Made by a program: the position numbers and the translations under genes. The notes below the pieces were generated by a model, which did not search any database, was not told the DNA's origin, and saw nothing but the letters and a program-made list of their open reading frames with translations. Positions 34,614 through 43,523 of a DNA stretch of 64,000 nt are shown here, piece after piece. This DNA comes from Streptococcus parasanguinis (lineage in GTDB: Bacteria; Bacillota; Bacilli; Lactobacillales; Streptococcaceae): contig NZ_CP134147.1 in the NCBI RefSeq assembly GCF_032163505.1, positions 1,144,501 through 1,208,500 on the forward strand. Direction: 5' to 3'. How positions within the stretch are numbered: the stretch's first letter is position 1; each line of letters starts with the position of its first letter.

Positions 34614-35262
34614 GAGCCACCTTTCCTTCCATGATGGCTACACCAGAAGAAGTCCCGATACGGGTCGCACCAGCTTCGATAAAAGCAAGAGCATCTTCAT
34701 AAGAGCGAGCACCACCAGAAGCTTTGACACCCATGTCGGGTCCAACAGTTTGACGCATTAAGGCCACATCTTCTACCGTTGCTCCTCCAGTTGAAAAGCC
34801 AGTTGAAGTCTTCACAAAGTCTGCGCCAGCTGACTTAGCAATTTGGCAAGCAACGATCTTTTCATCATCTGTTAAAAGACAAGTCTCAATGATGACTTTG
34901 ACCAGCTTATCACCGCTTGCTTCGACTACAGCTTGGATATCTTCCTCAACTAGTGCTAAATTCTTAGACTTAAGAGCCCCGATATTAATGACCATGTCAA
35001 TCTCATCGGCACCGTTTTGAATCGCATTTTTTGTTTCACACGCTTTGACAAATGGTGTATTTGCTCCTAAAGGAAAACCAATGACGGTACAAACTTTAAC
35101 GTCTGAATCGCGCAAACCCTCAGTCGCAAAATTCACCCATGTCGGGTTCACACAGACACTCGCAAAATCATAAGCCTTGGCTTCTTCGATCAGCTTTTCG
35201 ATCTGTTCTTGTTGCGCATCTGGTTTTAAAAGAGTGTGATCGATATATTTATTTAACTTCAT
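34600..35262 (-). CDS. deoC: Deoxyribose-phosphate aldolase
   Basis: A 220-residue class I aldolase splitting 2-deoxyribose 5-phosphate to glyceraldehyde 3-phosphate and acetaldehyde. [16 protein letters not shown] is the standard start; [10 protein letters not shown] and [16 protein letters not shown] contain the catalytic residues, the latter with the Schiff-base lysine, and VKASGGAR the third conserved lysine. It sits between pdp and cdd, completing catabolism of imported deoxynucleosides. Confidence 0.96.
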   Translation of the reverse strand: MKLNKYIDHTLLKPDAQQEQIEKLIEEAKAYDFASVCVNPTWVNFATEGLRDSDVKVCTVIGFPLGANTPFVKACETKNAIQNGADEIDMVINIGALKSKNLALVEEDIQAVVEASGDKLVKVIIETCLLTDDEKIVACQIAKSAGADFVKTSTGFSTGGATVEDVALMRQTVGPDMGVKASGGARSYEDALAFIEAGATRIGTSSGVAIMEGKVAHGDY

Positions 35263-35279
35263 ACAATCTCCTGAGCTGC

Positions 35280-36557
35280 TTAAGATATTATTTCAATAAT
35301 TTCTTTAACGCTTTCAGCCCTTTCTAGTATTTTAACATTTTTTTTGAATTCTGTAACGCCTTCTTGTGAATTTTTTTCATTCATGAAAATACGGGCAATG
35401 CGTTCCCCTTTTTTGACGCGCTCTCCCACTTTTTTGTCAAACACAATTCCTGTTTCGTAATCGAGGGGATCCGATTTGACAGCACGGCCAGCACCCAATC
35501 GCATTGCAAACAAGCCAAACTCCATGGCAGGTAAAGCAGCAATGACGCCATCTTGGTCCGCTGTTACTTCAAGGACCTGAGACACTTTGACGGGACGATG
35601 CAAATCCTCTAAGTCTCCACCTTGAGCTGCGACCATTTCTTCAAACTTCGCTAAGGCTTGACCATTGGTCAAGTGTTCATGGATGGCCTCGATCGATTGA
35701 TCTACATTGGCCAATTTCAACATGATTTGCGCTAATTCACAAATAAACTCTGTCACATCAGCGCGCCCCTGTCCTTTCAGAATATCAAAGGCTTCCAAAA
35801 TCTCTAAACGATTGCCAATGCTAGTTCCCAAAGGTTGGCTCAGATCTGTAATGACAGCGATGGTTTTCCGACCCACTGCATTTCCAAGATCCACCATGGT
35901 ACGGGCTAAGCGACGAGCATCCTCAATATTCTTCATAAAGGCACCTTCTCCAACGGTGACATCGAGAAGGATGGCATCTGCTCCAGCAGCAATTTTCTTA
36001 CTCATGACGGAGCTAGCAATCAAAGGAATGGTATCCACTGTCGCCGTCACGTCCCGAAGAGCATACAAGAGTTTATCTGCTTTCACAAGTTGATCAGATT
36101 GACCAATAACCGATAAGCCGATCTCCTGCACCTGCTGGATAAATTCCTCTTGAGTCCGCTCAATTTGGAATCCTTTAATGGATTCCAACTTATCGATGGT
36201 TCCACCTGTGTGGCCTAAGCCACGACCGCTCATTTTAGCAACCGGCACACCAAAACTTGCAACCAAAGGCACCAAGACCAAGGTCACCTTGTCTCCGACA
36301 CCACCAGTCGAGTGTTTGTCCACCTTGATCCCTGGAATAGCTGACAGATCAAACTGTTGCCCCGTTTGGACCATCTTCATGGTCATATGAGAGATTTCTT
36401 CTGTCGTCATCCCTTTAAAATAAACAGCCATAGCAAAAGCGGACATTTGGTAATCTGGAACCGTTCCAGCCACATAGCCCTCAATCAGCCATTCAATTTC
36501 TTCCTTGTTTAAGGCAAGACCATCTCTTTTTTTCTGAATGATATCTACTGCTCTCAT
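35280..36557 (-). CDS. pdp: Pyrimidine-nucleoside phosphorylase
   Basis: A 425-residue family 3 glycosyltransferase: [25 protein letters not shown] at the start, the phosphate and substrate region [32 protein letters not shown], and a C-terminal domain with [16 protein letters not shown] residues. It cleaves uridine, deoxyuridine and thymidine with phosphate. It overlaps the methyltransferase stop by four bases and precedes deoC by 17. Confidence 0.95.
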   Translation of the reverse strand: MRAVDIIQKKRDGLALNKEEIEWLIEGYVAGTVPDYQMSAFAMAVYFKGMTTEEISHMTMKMVQTGQQFDLSAIPGIKVDKHSTGGVGDKVTLVLVPLVASFGVPVAKMSGRGLGHTGGTIDKLESIKGFQIERTQEEFIQQVQEIGLSVIGQSDQLVKADKLLYALRDVTATVDTIPLIASSVMSKKIAAGADAILLDVTVGEGAFMKNIEDARRLARTMVDLGNAVGRKTIAVITDLSQPLGTSIGNRLEILEAFDILKGQGRADVTEFICELAQIMLKLANVDQSIEAIHEHLTNGQALAKFEEMVAAQGGDLEDLHRPVKVSQVLEVTADQDGVIAALPAMEFGLFAMRLGAGRAVKSDPLDYETGIVFDKKVGERVKKGERIARIFMNEKNSQEGVTEFKKNVKILERAESVKEIIEIIS

Positions 36558-37147
36558 GATTCTTTCTCGCTTCTTAAAATATAATAGCCTTTGTCTTTTT
36601 TTACGGTCTCACAATTGCCAAACGTCTCTTCCATCTTGGCCTTAGCGCTCGGAGCTCCTTGTTTTTTCTGAATGACAATGGTCAAATCTCCACCTGGTTT
36701 CAAATGTTCAAAACTACCAGTGATCACTTGGTGAACCACTTTCTTACCAGCTCGGATCGGCGGATTACTGATCACATGGTCAAAAAACCCTTCTACTGCT
36801 TCATAGACATCCGAAGAAAAGATCTGAGCTTCCACGCCATTTCGGCTGGCATTTTTCTTAGCCAAGTCCAGTGCCCGCTCATTGACATCGACCATGGTCA
36901 CTGCAACTCCCTGAGCTTTAGCGAGAGAGAGGCCGATTGGTCCATAGCCACAGCCAACATCAAGGACACTTTCTCCTTCTTGAAAATCCAGGGTTGATAA
37001 GAGCACCTGACTTCCATAGTCAATCATTTTTTTACTAAAGACGCCGGCGTCCGTATAGAAATTCATCTTTTGCCCCAATAAAACAACAGCCAGATCATGA
37101 ATATCATGGGCTGCATCTGGGTTTACATCGAAATACATTTTACTCAT
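36554..37147 (-). CDS. Class I SAM-dependent methyltransferase, RsmC-like
   Basis: A 197-residue methyltransferase: SAM-binding motif VLDVGCGYGPIGLSLA and the NPP[IFY]-type catalytic motif SNPPIRAGKKV, which matches small RsmC-like enzymes that methylate guanine N2 in 16S rRNA. Substrate is inference. It is the first gene of the eight-gene nucleoside operon. Its ATG at 37147 has no Shine-Dalgarno; the extended -10 box TGATAAAAT (37154-37162) ends six bases upstream, so the operon mRNA may be leaderless. Confidence 0.86.
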   Translation of the reverse strand: MSKMYFDVNPDAAHDIHDLAVVLLGQKMNFYTDAGVFSKKMIDYGSQVLLSTLDFQEGESVLDVGCGYGPIGLSLAKAQGVAVTMVDVNERALDLAKKNASRNGVEAQIFSSDVYEAVEGFFDHVISNPPIRAGKKVVHQVITGSFEHLKPGGDLTIVIQKKQGAPSAKAKMEETFGNCETVKKDKGYYILRSEKES

Positions 37148-37153
37148 AAGGTT

Positions 37154-37214
37154 ATTTTATCATAATTCACTCCTTTTTTAAATCGTTTACATGACCTCTA
37201 AAAATTGGTATACT
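37154..37214. promoter_or_regulatory. Divergent promoters of the nucleoside operon and coaA
   Basis: Leftward: extended -10 TGATAAAAT on the minus strand (37154-37162). Rightward: TTTACA (37186-37191), 17 bases, TATACT (37209-37214) with an upstream TG (TGGTATACT). No CRE box was recognised between them. Confidence 0.7.
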
Positions 37215-37237
37215 AAAGACTACAATAGGAGTGACAT

Positions 37238-38158
37238 ATGGACAAAGAATTTCTACATTTTGAAAAAATTAATCGGGAAACGTGGCAAAATTTGCACCGC
37301 AAAACCACCCCACCTCTCTCTCAAACAGAGCTCAATTCTATTAAAAGTTTTAACGACCGCATCAACCTCCAGGATGTACGTGACGTCTACCTGCCTTTGA
37401 CAAACCTGATTGGAATCTACAAGCGTTCCAAAGAAGATTTGGCCTTCTCAAAAGGTATTTTTCTCCAAAAAACGAGTGAACGCCAACCCTTTATCATTGG
37501 GGTTTCAGGGAGCGTTGCGGTTGGAAAATCCACCACTAGCCGTCTCCTTCAAATCCTGCTGTCACGAACCTTTGAAGGCTCGACAGTAGAATTGGTGACA
37601 ACGGATGGCTTTCTCTATCCAAATGCTATCTTAAAAGAACAAGAGATCCTCAATCGAAAAGGATTTCCGGAAAGCTATGATATGGAATTGCTCCTTGATT
37701 TTCTCAATCAAATTAAAAACAACAAGAGCGTAGAAATCCCTGTCTATTCCCACGAAATATACGATATTGTTCCAGATGAGAAGCAAACCATTTTACCAGC
37801 TGATTTTGTCATTGTCGAAGGGATCAATGTCTTTCAAAATCCACAAAATGACAGTCTCTATATGACCGATTTCTTTGATTTTTCGATCTATGTGGATGCT
37901 GCAGTGGATGATATCGAATCTTGGTATATCGATCGCTTCCAAAAACTCCTTACATTAGCTCAGAATGATCCCAATAACTACTACTATCGATTTACAGAGC
38001 AACCCCTAGAAGAAGTTTTAAGCATAGCCCATCAGGTCTGGGAATCCATTAATTTAGTCAACTTGCAACATTACATCCAACCAACCAGAAACCGGGCTGA
38101 TCTGATTCTCCATAAAGCAACCAACCATGAAATCGACGAAATTTATCTCAAACGTTAG
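37238..38158 (+). CDS. coaA: Pantothenate kinase, type I
   Basis: A 306-residue P-loop kinase for the first step of coenzyme A synthesis. The P-loop is [30 protein letters not shown] and [15 protein letters not shown] are CoaA hallmarks, as is the end [39 protein letters not shown] precedes the ATG. It is divergent from the nucleoside operon and followed by rpsT with its own promoter. Confidence 0.96.
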   Translation: MDKEFLHFEKINRETWQNLHRKTTPPLSQTELNSIKSFNDRINLQDVRDVYLPLTNLIGIYKRSKEDLAFSKGIFLQKTSERQPFIIGVSGSVAVGKSTTSRLLQILLSRTFEGSTVELVTTDGFLYPNAILKEQEILNRKGFPESYDMELLLDFLNQIKNNKSVEIPVYSHEIYDIVPDEKQTILPADFVIVEGINVFQNPQNDSLYMTDFFDFSIYVDAAVDDIESWYIDRFQKLLTLAQNDPNNYYYRFTEQPLEEVLSIAHQVWESINLVNLQHYIQPTRNRADLILHKATNHEIDEIYLKR

Positions 38159-38207
38159 ATAAAATGGCCTGTTAACGGTACTTTTTTAAGGAAAAGCTAT
38201 TTTAGGC

Positions 38208-38236
38208 TTGTCAAATCTTAACTTTTCATATATAAT
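38208..38236 (+). promoter_or_regulatory. Promoter of rpsT
   Basis: TTGTCA (38208-38213), 17 bases, TATAAT (38231-38236). Confidence 0.8.
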
Positions 38237-38269
38237 GAGATAGTTAGATTATCAATGGAGGTGAATAAC

Positions 38270-38503
38270 TTGGCAAACATTAAATCAGCTATCAAACGCG
38301 CTGAATTGAACGTTAAACAAAACGAAAAAAACTCAGCTCAAAAATCAGCTATGCGTACTGCAATCAAAGCTTTTGAAGCAAACCCATCTGAAGAACTTTA
38401 CCGCGCTGCTAGCTCAGCTATCGATAAAGCAGAAACTAAAGGTTTGATCCACAAGAACAAAGCTAGCCGTGATAAAGCACGTCTTGCAGCTAAACTTGGT
38501 TAA
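38270..38503 (+). CDS. rpsT: 30S ribosomal protein S20
   Basis: A 77-residue basic protein, [20 protein letters not shown] at the start, that binds 16S rRNA. The start is UUG at 38270, preceded by GGAGGTGA; the in-frame ATG at 38255 overlaps that ribosome site and would add five unrelated residues. A non-AUG start is known for S20 genes, where it supports autogenous translational control. A strong terminator follows. Confidence 0.95.
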   Translation: MANIKSAIKRAELNVKQNEKNSAQKSAMRTAIKAFEANPSEELYRAASSAIDKAETKGLIHKNKASRDKARLAAKLG

Positions 38504-38523
38504 TCAAGAACAGCATAAAAATC

Positions 38524-38546
38524 AAGCTCTCCGGAGCTTTTTTTGT
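38524..38546 (+). terminator. Terminator of rpsT
   Basis: AAGCTC pairs with GAGCTT across TCCG, followed by TTTTTT. Confidence 0.85.
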
Positions 38547-38568
38547 GCCTATTTTTTGAGAGGTGCTT

Positions 38569-39078
38569 ATGAAAATTGTTATTATCGGCTATTCTGGATC
38601 TGGAAAGTCTACTTTGGCTGAAAACTTAGCCCGCCACTACTGCATTCCCAAGCTACATATGGACACCCTTCAATTTCAACCCGGTTGGATAGACAGTGAC
38701 CGGGATTGGATGGAAGGTGAGATGAGACAGTTTCTCAGCGATCATAAAGACTGGGTCATTGATGGTAATTACTCTTGGTGCTGCTATGAGGAGAGAATGG
38801 AGCAAGCCGACCAGATTATCTTTCTCAACTTCTCTCGTTGGAACTGCCTCTTTAGAGCCTGGAAACGATACCGCCGTTATAAAGGCCAGGTCCGTGAGAG
38901 TATGGCGGCAGGTTGCCCCGAACGCTTTGACTGGGAATTCATCCGTTGGATCCTTTGGGACGGACGAACAAAAAGTGCCAGAGAAAGGTATCAAAACATC
39001 CACTCCACCTACCCCGAAAAATTTATCTCTCTCAAGAACCAAAAAGAGCTGGATGAGTTTCTAAAAAACATACAATAA
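38569..39078 (+). CDS. P-loop kinase-like protein (DNA topology modulation/FlaR type)
   Basis: A 169-residue protein beginning MKIVIIGYSGSGKSTLAENLA with Walker A GYSGSGKST, then HMDTLQFQPGW and WVIDGNYSWCCYEERMEQADQIIFLNFSRW, the pattern of small adenylate-kinase-like proteins annotated as topology modulation factors. The substrate is unknown and the topology label is weakly founded. GAGAGGTG before the ATG at 38569 favours this start over GTG at 38563. It lies directly after the rpsT terminator and ends in a shared terminator with ldcB. Confidence 0.82.
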   Translation: MKIVIIGYSGSGKSTLAENLARHYCIPKLHMDTLQFQPGWIDSDRDWMEGEMRQFLSDHKDWVIDGNYSWCCYEERMEQADQIIFLNFSRWNCLFRAWKRYRRYKGQVRESMAAGCPERFDWEFIRWILWDGRTKSARERYQNIHSTYPEKFISLKNQKELDEFLKNIQ

Positions 39079-39107
39079 AAAGGTTGGGATATCTATCCCA
39101 ACCTTTT
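39077..39107. terminator. Bidirectional terminator between the kinase gene and ldcB
   Basis: AAAAGGTTGGGAT pairs perfectly with ATCCCAACCTTTT across four bases. Confidence 0.85.
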
Positions 39108-39108
39108 C

Positions 39109-39888
39109 TTATTTATCAACGTAATCGCCACCGGTAAAGCCATAGTATTCTTCCAGACTCAAGCCTGAATCTGCGATATCTTGTGCTTCTTTTCCGATAT
39201 AGCGGAGATGCCAGCTTTCTGGCATGTAGCCTGTCACTTTTTCTTTTCCTTCTTGGTAACGAACCACAAAGCCATATTTAGCGGCGTTCTTGAGCAACCA
39301 CTTACTTGGTCCAGGTTCTGTCACCAGATTACCACTGGTATCGATCAAATCAAAGGTCAAACCTGTCTGGTGTTCACTATAACCCGGTCTTGCAGAATAA
39401 CGATCGGCGGCTTCCTGACCATCTTGATTGACATAGTTTTGATAGAGACCAACTTGGGTGTCGTAGCTACGAAAACCACTATATTGGTCACTGATTGGAT
39501 ATCCTTCTGCCTGCATGGCTGCGATCAATTCATGAAGGGCTGAAACAGCTTCAGGATCTTCACCTGGGTTAAAGTCAGGCGACAAGGGATAATGTTTGTT
39601 GGCGATCATGACCTCACCATATTTCCCTTTGACACTATAGTAAGAACCATTATAGCTCACACCAGAGTCCACTTTCACATCTGACTTACCAGCTTTTGAC
39701 GACTCTTCTTTTCCTGTCTCTTTTGACGTATCCTTTGCAGAAGACGTTTCTTTGGAAGACTTGGTTTGCGTTTGTTTAGTTTCTTCTTTTGCAGAAGATT
39801 TAGAACTAGTGGATTGAGATTGGGAGCAAGCTGTCAGGGTTAACAAGGCAACTGTCACCAAAGTTAATTTGGAAAATCTTGCTTTCAT
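39109..39888 (-). CDS. ldcB: LdcB/DacB-type carboxypeptidase lipoprotein
   Basis: A 259-residue lipoprotein (lipobox LTAC in MKARFSKLTLVTVALLTLTAC) with a Ser/Lys/Thr-rich linker to ~75 and a VanY-type peptidase domain. Zinc-site patterns are SARPGYSEHQTGLTFDLID and PESWHLRYIG. Pneumococcal LdcB/DacB trims tetrapeptide stems to tripeptides as an L,D-carboxypeptidase; annotation as D-alanyl-D-alanine carboxypeptidase is common. It acts on the outer face of the membrane. It is the last of three envelope genes on this strand, nine bases after the TcaA-like gene. Confidence 0.9.
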   Translation of the reverse strand: MKARFSKLTLVTVALLTLTACSQSQSTSSKSSAKEETKQTQTKSSKETSSAKDTSKETGKEESSKAGKSDVKVDSGVSYNGSYYSVKGKYGEVMIANKHYPLSPDFNPGEDPEAVSALHELIAAMQAEGYPISDQYSGFRSYDTQVGLYQNYVNQDGQEAADRYSARPGYSEHQTGLTFDLIDTSGNLVTEPGPSKWLLKNAAKYGFVVRYQEGKEKVTGYMPESWHLRYIGKEAQDIADSGLSLEEYYGFTGGDYVDK

Positions 39889-39897
39889 GGGAATCTC

Positions 39898-41685
39898 CTA
39901 TGATTCTTTTGTTACGACAATATCCGTAATCACATAACTTGCACCTACTTTTTTCAAAGTGTAGGTCTTGTACTTGCGGTTTTGTGAATCTGGATGGCTA
40001 TCTGTATAATGCACGGTAAAGTCTTCATAAGTCTTGATCGTTACCACACCATTTTCTTCAGTGACACTTTGAATGTCCAAAGCTCCTGGAGTATAGTAGT
40101 CAATTTTAGCCTTTCGAACACCATCACCAGTTGTGAACTCAACCATATCCTTGTAGGCTTGACTTTGTGTGTCATAGTATTTAGAGTAGGTGTTGTTTCG
40201 ATTTGAAACTGAGCTAAAGACAGCGTCGCGGTACTCTTTCAAGAACTCTTCCGCCAAGGTCCGATTTTGTTCTTCTTTGGCTGCTTGCGCTTTCTTAGCA
40301 TCTTGTGCACTCTTGATGCGTTTTAGGGTATCTTTGGCTAGTTTAAGTTCGATCGGATCGTTCTCACCCTCTTCAATCGTCACCTTAGCCTTCTCAGTTG
40401 TATAGGTTTCCCCATTCATGTTGAAGACAGCATGTACTTCAATTTCTTGATAAGGGATGCTATCTACTTCAAAGGTCGTGCTGGTTCCGACTTCTTTGCC
40501 GTTGACTACAACCTTCACATCCGTTGGGTTTTCAACCTCATCAGGGAACTCAACTTCTAAATTGCGTTTTTCAGAATTCAACTGCAATTCTAAGTTGTTC
40601 TTAGTTGCTTTTTTAGGATTGAGATGGATCTTAGAAGTGACATTTCCGACCTCTGTTTTAGCAGTCAATTCCATTTCTTTTGTATTGTAATGGAAAGAAC
40701 CAAGATCTGTCACTGCATCTTTTTTCAAGGTTACCGTTTTATTGGCAGCCACTTTGAGTTTGGCTTGGTCCAAATTGGTCTTGACCTTGACTTGTACTGG
40801 ATAGCTGGCTACACGGTATTCTTGGAAGATCCCAAATTTCTTGTCTGCTTTTTCCAAACCAAAGATCTTGTTTCCAGATTTATCCGTATAGCTGCCTTCT
40901 CCACCATTATCGATGATCTTGTTCAACTCTGTGCCGATATCGACTCCTTGATCTTCCATGCTGGTGATAAAGCTTTCGGCTTCATCCTTTGTCCATTTAT
41001 CGTTATCGGTTGAAAGTAGGTCTGCTGCTTCGCGATAATCCTTGGTGTCCACTGCCTTAATAAATTTATCTGCTGTCACTTCGACACGTGTTGTAGACTG
41101 GAAGTAAAAGAAGGCTGCTACCAAAGCGATCACAAGGACTGCAATAGCAGAAATAATCCCAATTTTCTTCTCGGAAAGTTTCTTTCCACCCTTCGTTTTC
41201 GGGGCCTTTTGTTTTTTCTGAACTGGACCTGCTTCTGTGACATTTGGACCAGCAAAGACCTGCGTTTGCTCAGCAGCAAGTGGAGCCGTATACTCTTGAG
41301 TCGGCTGTTGAGGCACATATTCCTGTGTTACATCTGTTGAATCTGGGTTCGCAAATTCTGCTTCAGGCACAGGTCCTACAAAAAACTCGAAGTTTTGACT
41401 TTTAGCTGCGGTAAATTCTTCTGCACTCGGCTTGCGGCCATAGGTTTCTTCAAAATGTTGCAACCAAGCCTGACGAGCTGCTAGAAGTGGATCAACATTC
41501 TTCACTTCTTCAACTGGTTCAACCACTGGTTTCTCAACAGGAGCTACTTCCTCTGCTGGGGCATTTCCTGCGATAGACTGAATTTGTTTCAAATCAAATC
41601 CACAAGCTTTCCCAGCCATAAACTCTTCTGGTGACGGTTTGCGACCAATCACTTTTTCAAATAATTCAACCCATTTCTTTTGCAT
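39898..41685 (-). CDS. TcaA-like membrane-anchored protein with two N-terminal GR-EEF modules
   Basis: A 595-residue protein. Start MQKKWVELFEK at 41685 follows GGGAGAAGAG; the frame to 41703 adds six residues. Residues 5-30 and 74-99 are two copies of a module W..(L)FE...GRKPS.EEF.A.K...F. An acidic/Pro/Gln linker leads to a Lys-rich stretch and one membrane span (~175-196). The outer part (200-595) has TcaA-like repeats (VTADKFIKAVDTKDYREAADLLS; VTVNGKEVG-type beta domains) and a C-terminal NTF2-like segment. The usual zinc ribbon of TcaA is absent and the modules stand in its place. Function is unknown; TcaA relatives affect glycopeptide response and the envelope. Confidence 0.78.
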   Translation of the reverse strand: MQKKWVELFEKVIGRKPSPEEFMAGKACGFDLKQIQSIAGNAPAEEVAPVEKPVVEPVEEVKNVDPLLAARQAWLQHFEETYGRKPSAEEFTAAKSQNFEFFVGPVPEAEFANPDSTDVTQEYVPQQPTQEYTAPLAAEQTQVFAGPNVTEAGPVQKKQKAPKTKGGKKLSEKKIGIISAIAVLVIALVAAFFYFQSTTRVEVTADKFIKAVDTKDYREAADLLSTDNDKWTKDEAESFITSMEDQGVDIGTELNKIIDNGGEGSYTDKSGNKIFGLEKADKKFGIFQEYRVASYPVQVKVKTNLDQAKLKVAANKTVTLKKDAVTDLGSFHYNTKEMELTAKTEVGNVTSKIHLNPKKATKNNLELQLNSEKRNLEVEFPDEVENPTDVKVVVNGKEVGTSTTFEVDSIPYQEIEVHAVFNMNGETYTTEKAKVTIEEGENDPIELKLAKDTLKRIKSAQDAKKAQAAKEEQNRTLAEEFLKEYRDAVFSSVSNRNNTYSKYYDTQSQAYKDMVEFTTGDGVRKAKIDYYTPGALDIQSVTEENGVVTIKTYEDFTVHYTDSHPDSQNRKYKTYTLKKVGASYVITDIVVTKES

Positions 41686-41713
41686 GGATCTCTTCTCCCT
41701 CATTATAAAATAG

Positions 41714-41737
41714 GGAAAGTGGGTTCCCCCACCTTCC
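41714..41737 (-). terminator. Intercistronic hairpin before the TcaA-like gene
   Basis: GGAAAGTGGG pairs with CCCACCTTCC (one mismatch); on the minus strand CTATTTTAT follows. It would act as a partial terminator between the two envelope genes. Confidence 0.55.
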
Positions 41738-41751
41738 GTTTTGTGATATTG

Positions 41752-42825
41752 TTAGAATCCAAAGTTAGAGAAATTTGGAGCACTTGGAATAAATCCAATA
41801 GCTACTTGTTCTAAAATACGAGCATTCACATAAATGACAAAGATAGCAATGAGAAGCAAGACAACAGATGATGCTACTAGAAGCAAGAATTTATCTGCTT
41901 TAAAGCTTGTCTTGTTCAATCCTTGATGAACGACATAGCATGTTCCAACAAAGAACAAGAAGAAAATAAGGAAGTTTACAAAGCCATAAAATTCATAAAC
42001 TTTTACAAGACCTACTAAGAAAGCAAGAAGGGCAAGTGGCAAAGTGTAAACAGACAAACGTCCAAACTCTTCAAATGAACGACCGTAACTGTATTCCTTA
42101 TCTTGAAGAACCACACGACGAACAAAGAATCCAGCTACTTGGAAGGCGTAAACGCTAAAGAATAGGGAAATCAATGTCAACATAAAGGCACGGAAATCCA
42201 TTCCATAACCGCCTGTAAATCCACTAGCTGTGAAGAAAGTTGATAGGGTCAAGACAAAGGCAGTTAAGACATACTGTAAAATTCCGTTAAGAGCTTTTGG
42301 ATTTTCTACAGCTGTTGGACGTTTCAAAGCTGAAAGGAACCAATTCCAGTAACCACCAACGGCTACACCAAATTGACTTGGTTGGGCAGGATAAGGTTGT
42401 CCTGGTTGACCTTGGTAAGGAGCTTGTTGATAAGCTGCTTGAGTAGGTTGTTGGTAGGCTTGTTGTGGAGCTTGTTGGAAAGCAGGTCCATTCGTTGGAG
42501 CAGCTTGAGGGGCAGGCTCTTGAACTGGAGCTGCGACTGGTTCTTCTGTAGGAGCAGTTGGCGCTGCTGGTGCTGCTGGCGCTGCAACAAACTCTGGAGC
42601 TTGAGGAGCTGCTGGCGCTGCAACAAACTCTGGGGCTTGTGGAGCTGCTACTGGTTCTTCAACAGGGGCAGTTGGCGCTGCGACAAATTCTGGAGCTTGT
42701 GGGGTTTCTGGAACCACTACTTCTTCTTGAAATTCTCCTGCAGCCAGTGCTTGAGCAATTTCTTCTGCACTAGCAGAACGACCATTTACGGCTTCGAAAT
42801 AATCCAGCCAATCTTGTTTTGACAT
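41752..42825 (-). CDS. DUF6574-like membrane protein with GR-EEF module and Pro/Ala-rich linker
   Basis: A 357-residue protein. Residues 6-32 (WLDYFEAVNGRSASAEEIAQ...) are the same module found twice in the next gene. Residues 36-152 are a low-complexity linker first rich in Ala/Pro/Glu, with QAPEFVAAP at 43-51, 63-71 and 74-82, then rich in Gln/Tyr/Pro. The rest has five membrane spans, ending in a short outer or inner tail. AAGGAGATTCATT precedes the ATG. As the first gene of the operon with the TcaA-like and LdcB genes it may act in envelope maintenance; the module could join the two proteins through a shared cytoplasmic partner. I am recalling the DUF6574 name, not confirming it. Confidence 0.75.
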   Translation of the reverse strand: MSKQDWLDYFEAVNGRSASAEEIAQALAAGEFQEEVVVPETPQAPEFVAAPTAPVEEPVAAPQAPEFVAAPAAPQAPEFVAAPAAPAAPTAPTEEPVAAPVQEPAPQAAPTNGPAFQQAPQQAYQQPTQAAYQQAPYQGQPGQPYPAQPSQFGVAVGGYWNWFLSALKRPTAVENPKALNGILQYVLTAFVLTLSTFFTASGFTGGYGMDFRAFMLTLISLFFSVYAFQVAGFFVRRVVLQDKEYSYGRSFEEFGRLSVYTLPLALLAFLVGLVKVYEFYGFVNFLIFFLFFVGTCYVVHQGLNKTSFKADKFLLLVASSVVLLLIAIFVIYVNARILEQVAIGFIPSAPNFSNFGF

Positions 42826-42859
42826 AATGAATCTCCTTAACTATTGTTTATACTAGGGT

Positions 42860-42888
42860 ATTATACAAAATTTCTGAACCATTTTCAA
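42860..42888 (-). promoter_or_regulatory. Promoter of the envelope operon
   Basis: On the minus strand TTGAAA (42883-42888) and TATAAT (42860-42865) are 17 bases apart, 35 bases before the ATG at 42825. Confidence 0.75.
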
Positions 42889-42968
42889 TGAAAGACTGGA
42901 AAATCCCTGTAATATCTTTTGAAAAACATACAAATTCTACTCATTTTTAGAAATTAGTAAAGAAAACG

Positions 42969-43214
42969 AGGCTGGGCAAAAACTGTCCAGCCTTTGATGT
43001 TTAATAGGAATAAGTGCAAGACGCAGTGGTTGATTGGCATCTTTGTTCGCCTTTTAAGCTCCAAAGATGACCTAATGAGGGAAACAAAGTTTCCTTTATC
43101 CACAACCTTCAACAGTCTCCCAGACTGTTGAAGCTATGCGGAGGTGGGAAGATTGAAAAGGTTTGGGGAACCTTTTCAACTTTTTTTATCTTACGGAGTT
43201 CTTTCCCACTCCCG
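42969..43214 (+). repeat. Large variant of repeat B, copy 3
   Basis: It shares GAGGCTGGG and GCAAGACGCAGTGGTTGA at the left and GCGGAGGTGGGA...TCCCACTCCC at the right with copies 1 and 2, but the inside is different: ATCTTTG/CCAAAGAT, GGAAAC/GTTTCC, CTTCAACAGTCT/AGACTGTTGAAG and GAAAAGGTT/AACCTTTTC stems in a row. It lies just after the rhodanese stop and probably ends that transcript. No gene is inside. Confidence 0.8.
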
Positions 43215-43218
43215 TTTC

Positions 43219-43503
43219 TTAGGATTCAAATGCATCCATGCCACCTTGGACGTTGGTCACATCGTAGCCTTGCTCTTCCAAAAATTGGCAAGCACGTGCT
43301 GAGCGTCGACCAGACTTGCAGATGACATAATAGGGATGTTCCTTCTCTAATTCCTGGTAGCGATTTGCTAACTCAGATAAGGGGAGAAGATGAACCCCAT
43401 CTAAGTGAAGGGCATCATACTCTTCCTGCTCGCGTACATCAAGAGCCAATATGTCTCCTTTTTGATAAGCTTGGTAAAAGTTTGAAAATGGAATTTCTTT
43501 CAT
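43219..43503 (-). CDS. Rhodanese-like domain protein
   Basis: A 94-residue single-domain sulfurtransferase: LALDVREQEEYDALHLDGVHLLPL and the active-site loop VICKSGRRSARA with the nucleophilic cysteine. The enzyme would carry sulfur as a persulfide; its partner is unknown. ACAGGAGAAATC precedes the ATG. It is the last gene of a set with a tRNA deacylase and a uracil-DNA glycosylase-like gene. Confidence 0.9.
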   Translation of the reverse strand: MKEIPFSNFYQAYQKGDILALDVREQEEYDALHLDGVHLLPLSELANRYQELEKEHPYYVICKSGRRSARACQFLEEQGYDVTNVQGGMDAFES

Positions 43504-43523
43504 GATTTCTCCTGTAAGGTATG

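Noticed and set aside
42373..42822. Plus-strand frames of 149 and 71 codons rich in Leu, Trp and Ser
   Set aside because: They are shadows of the Pro/Ala repeat region of the DUF6574-like gene.
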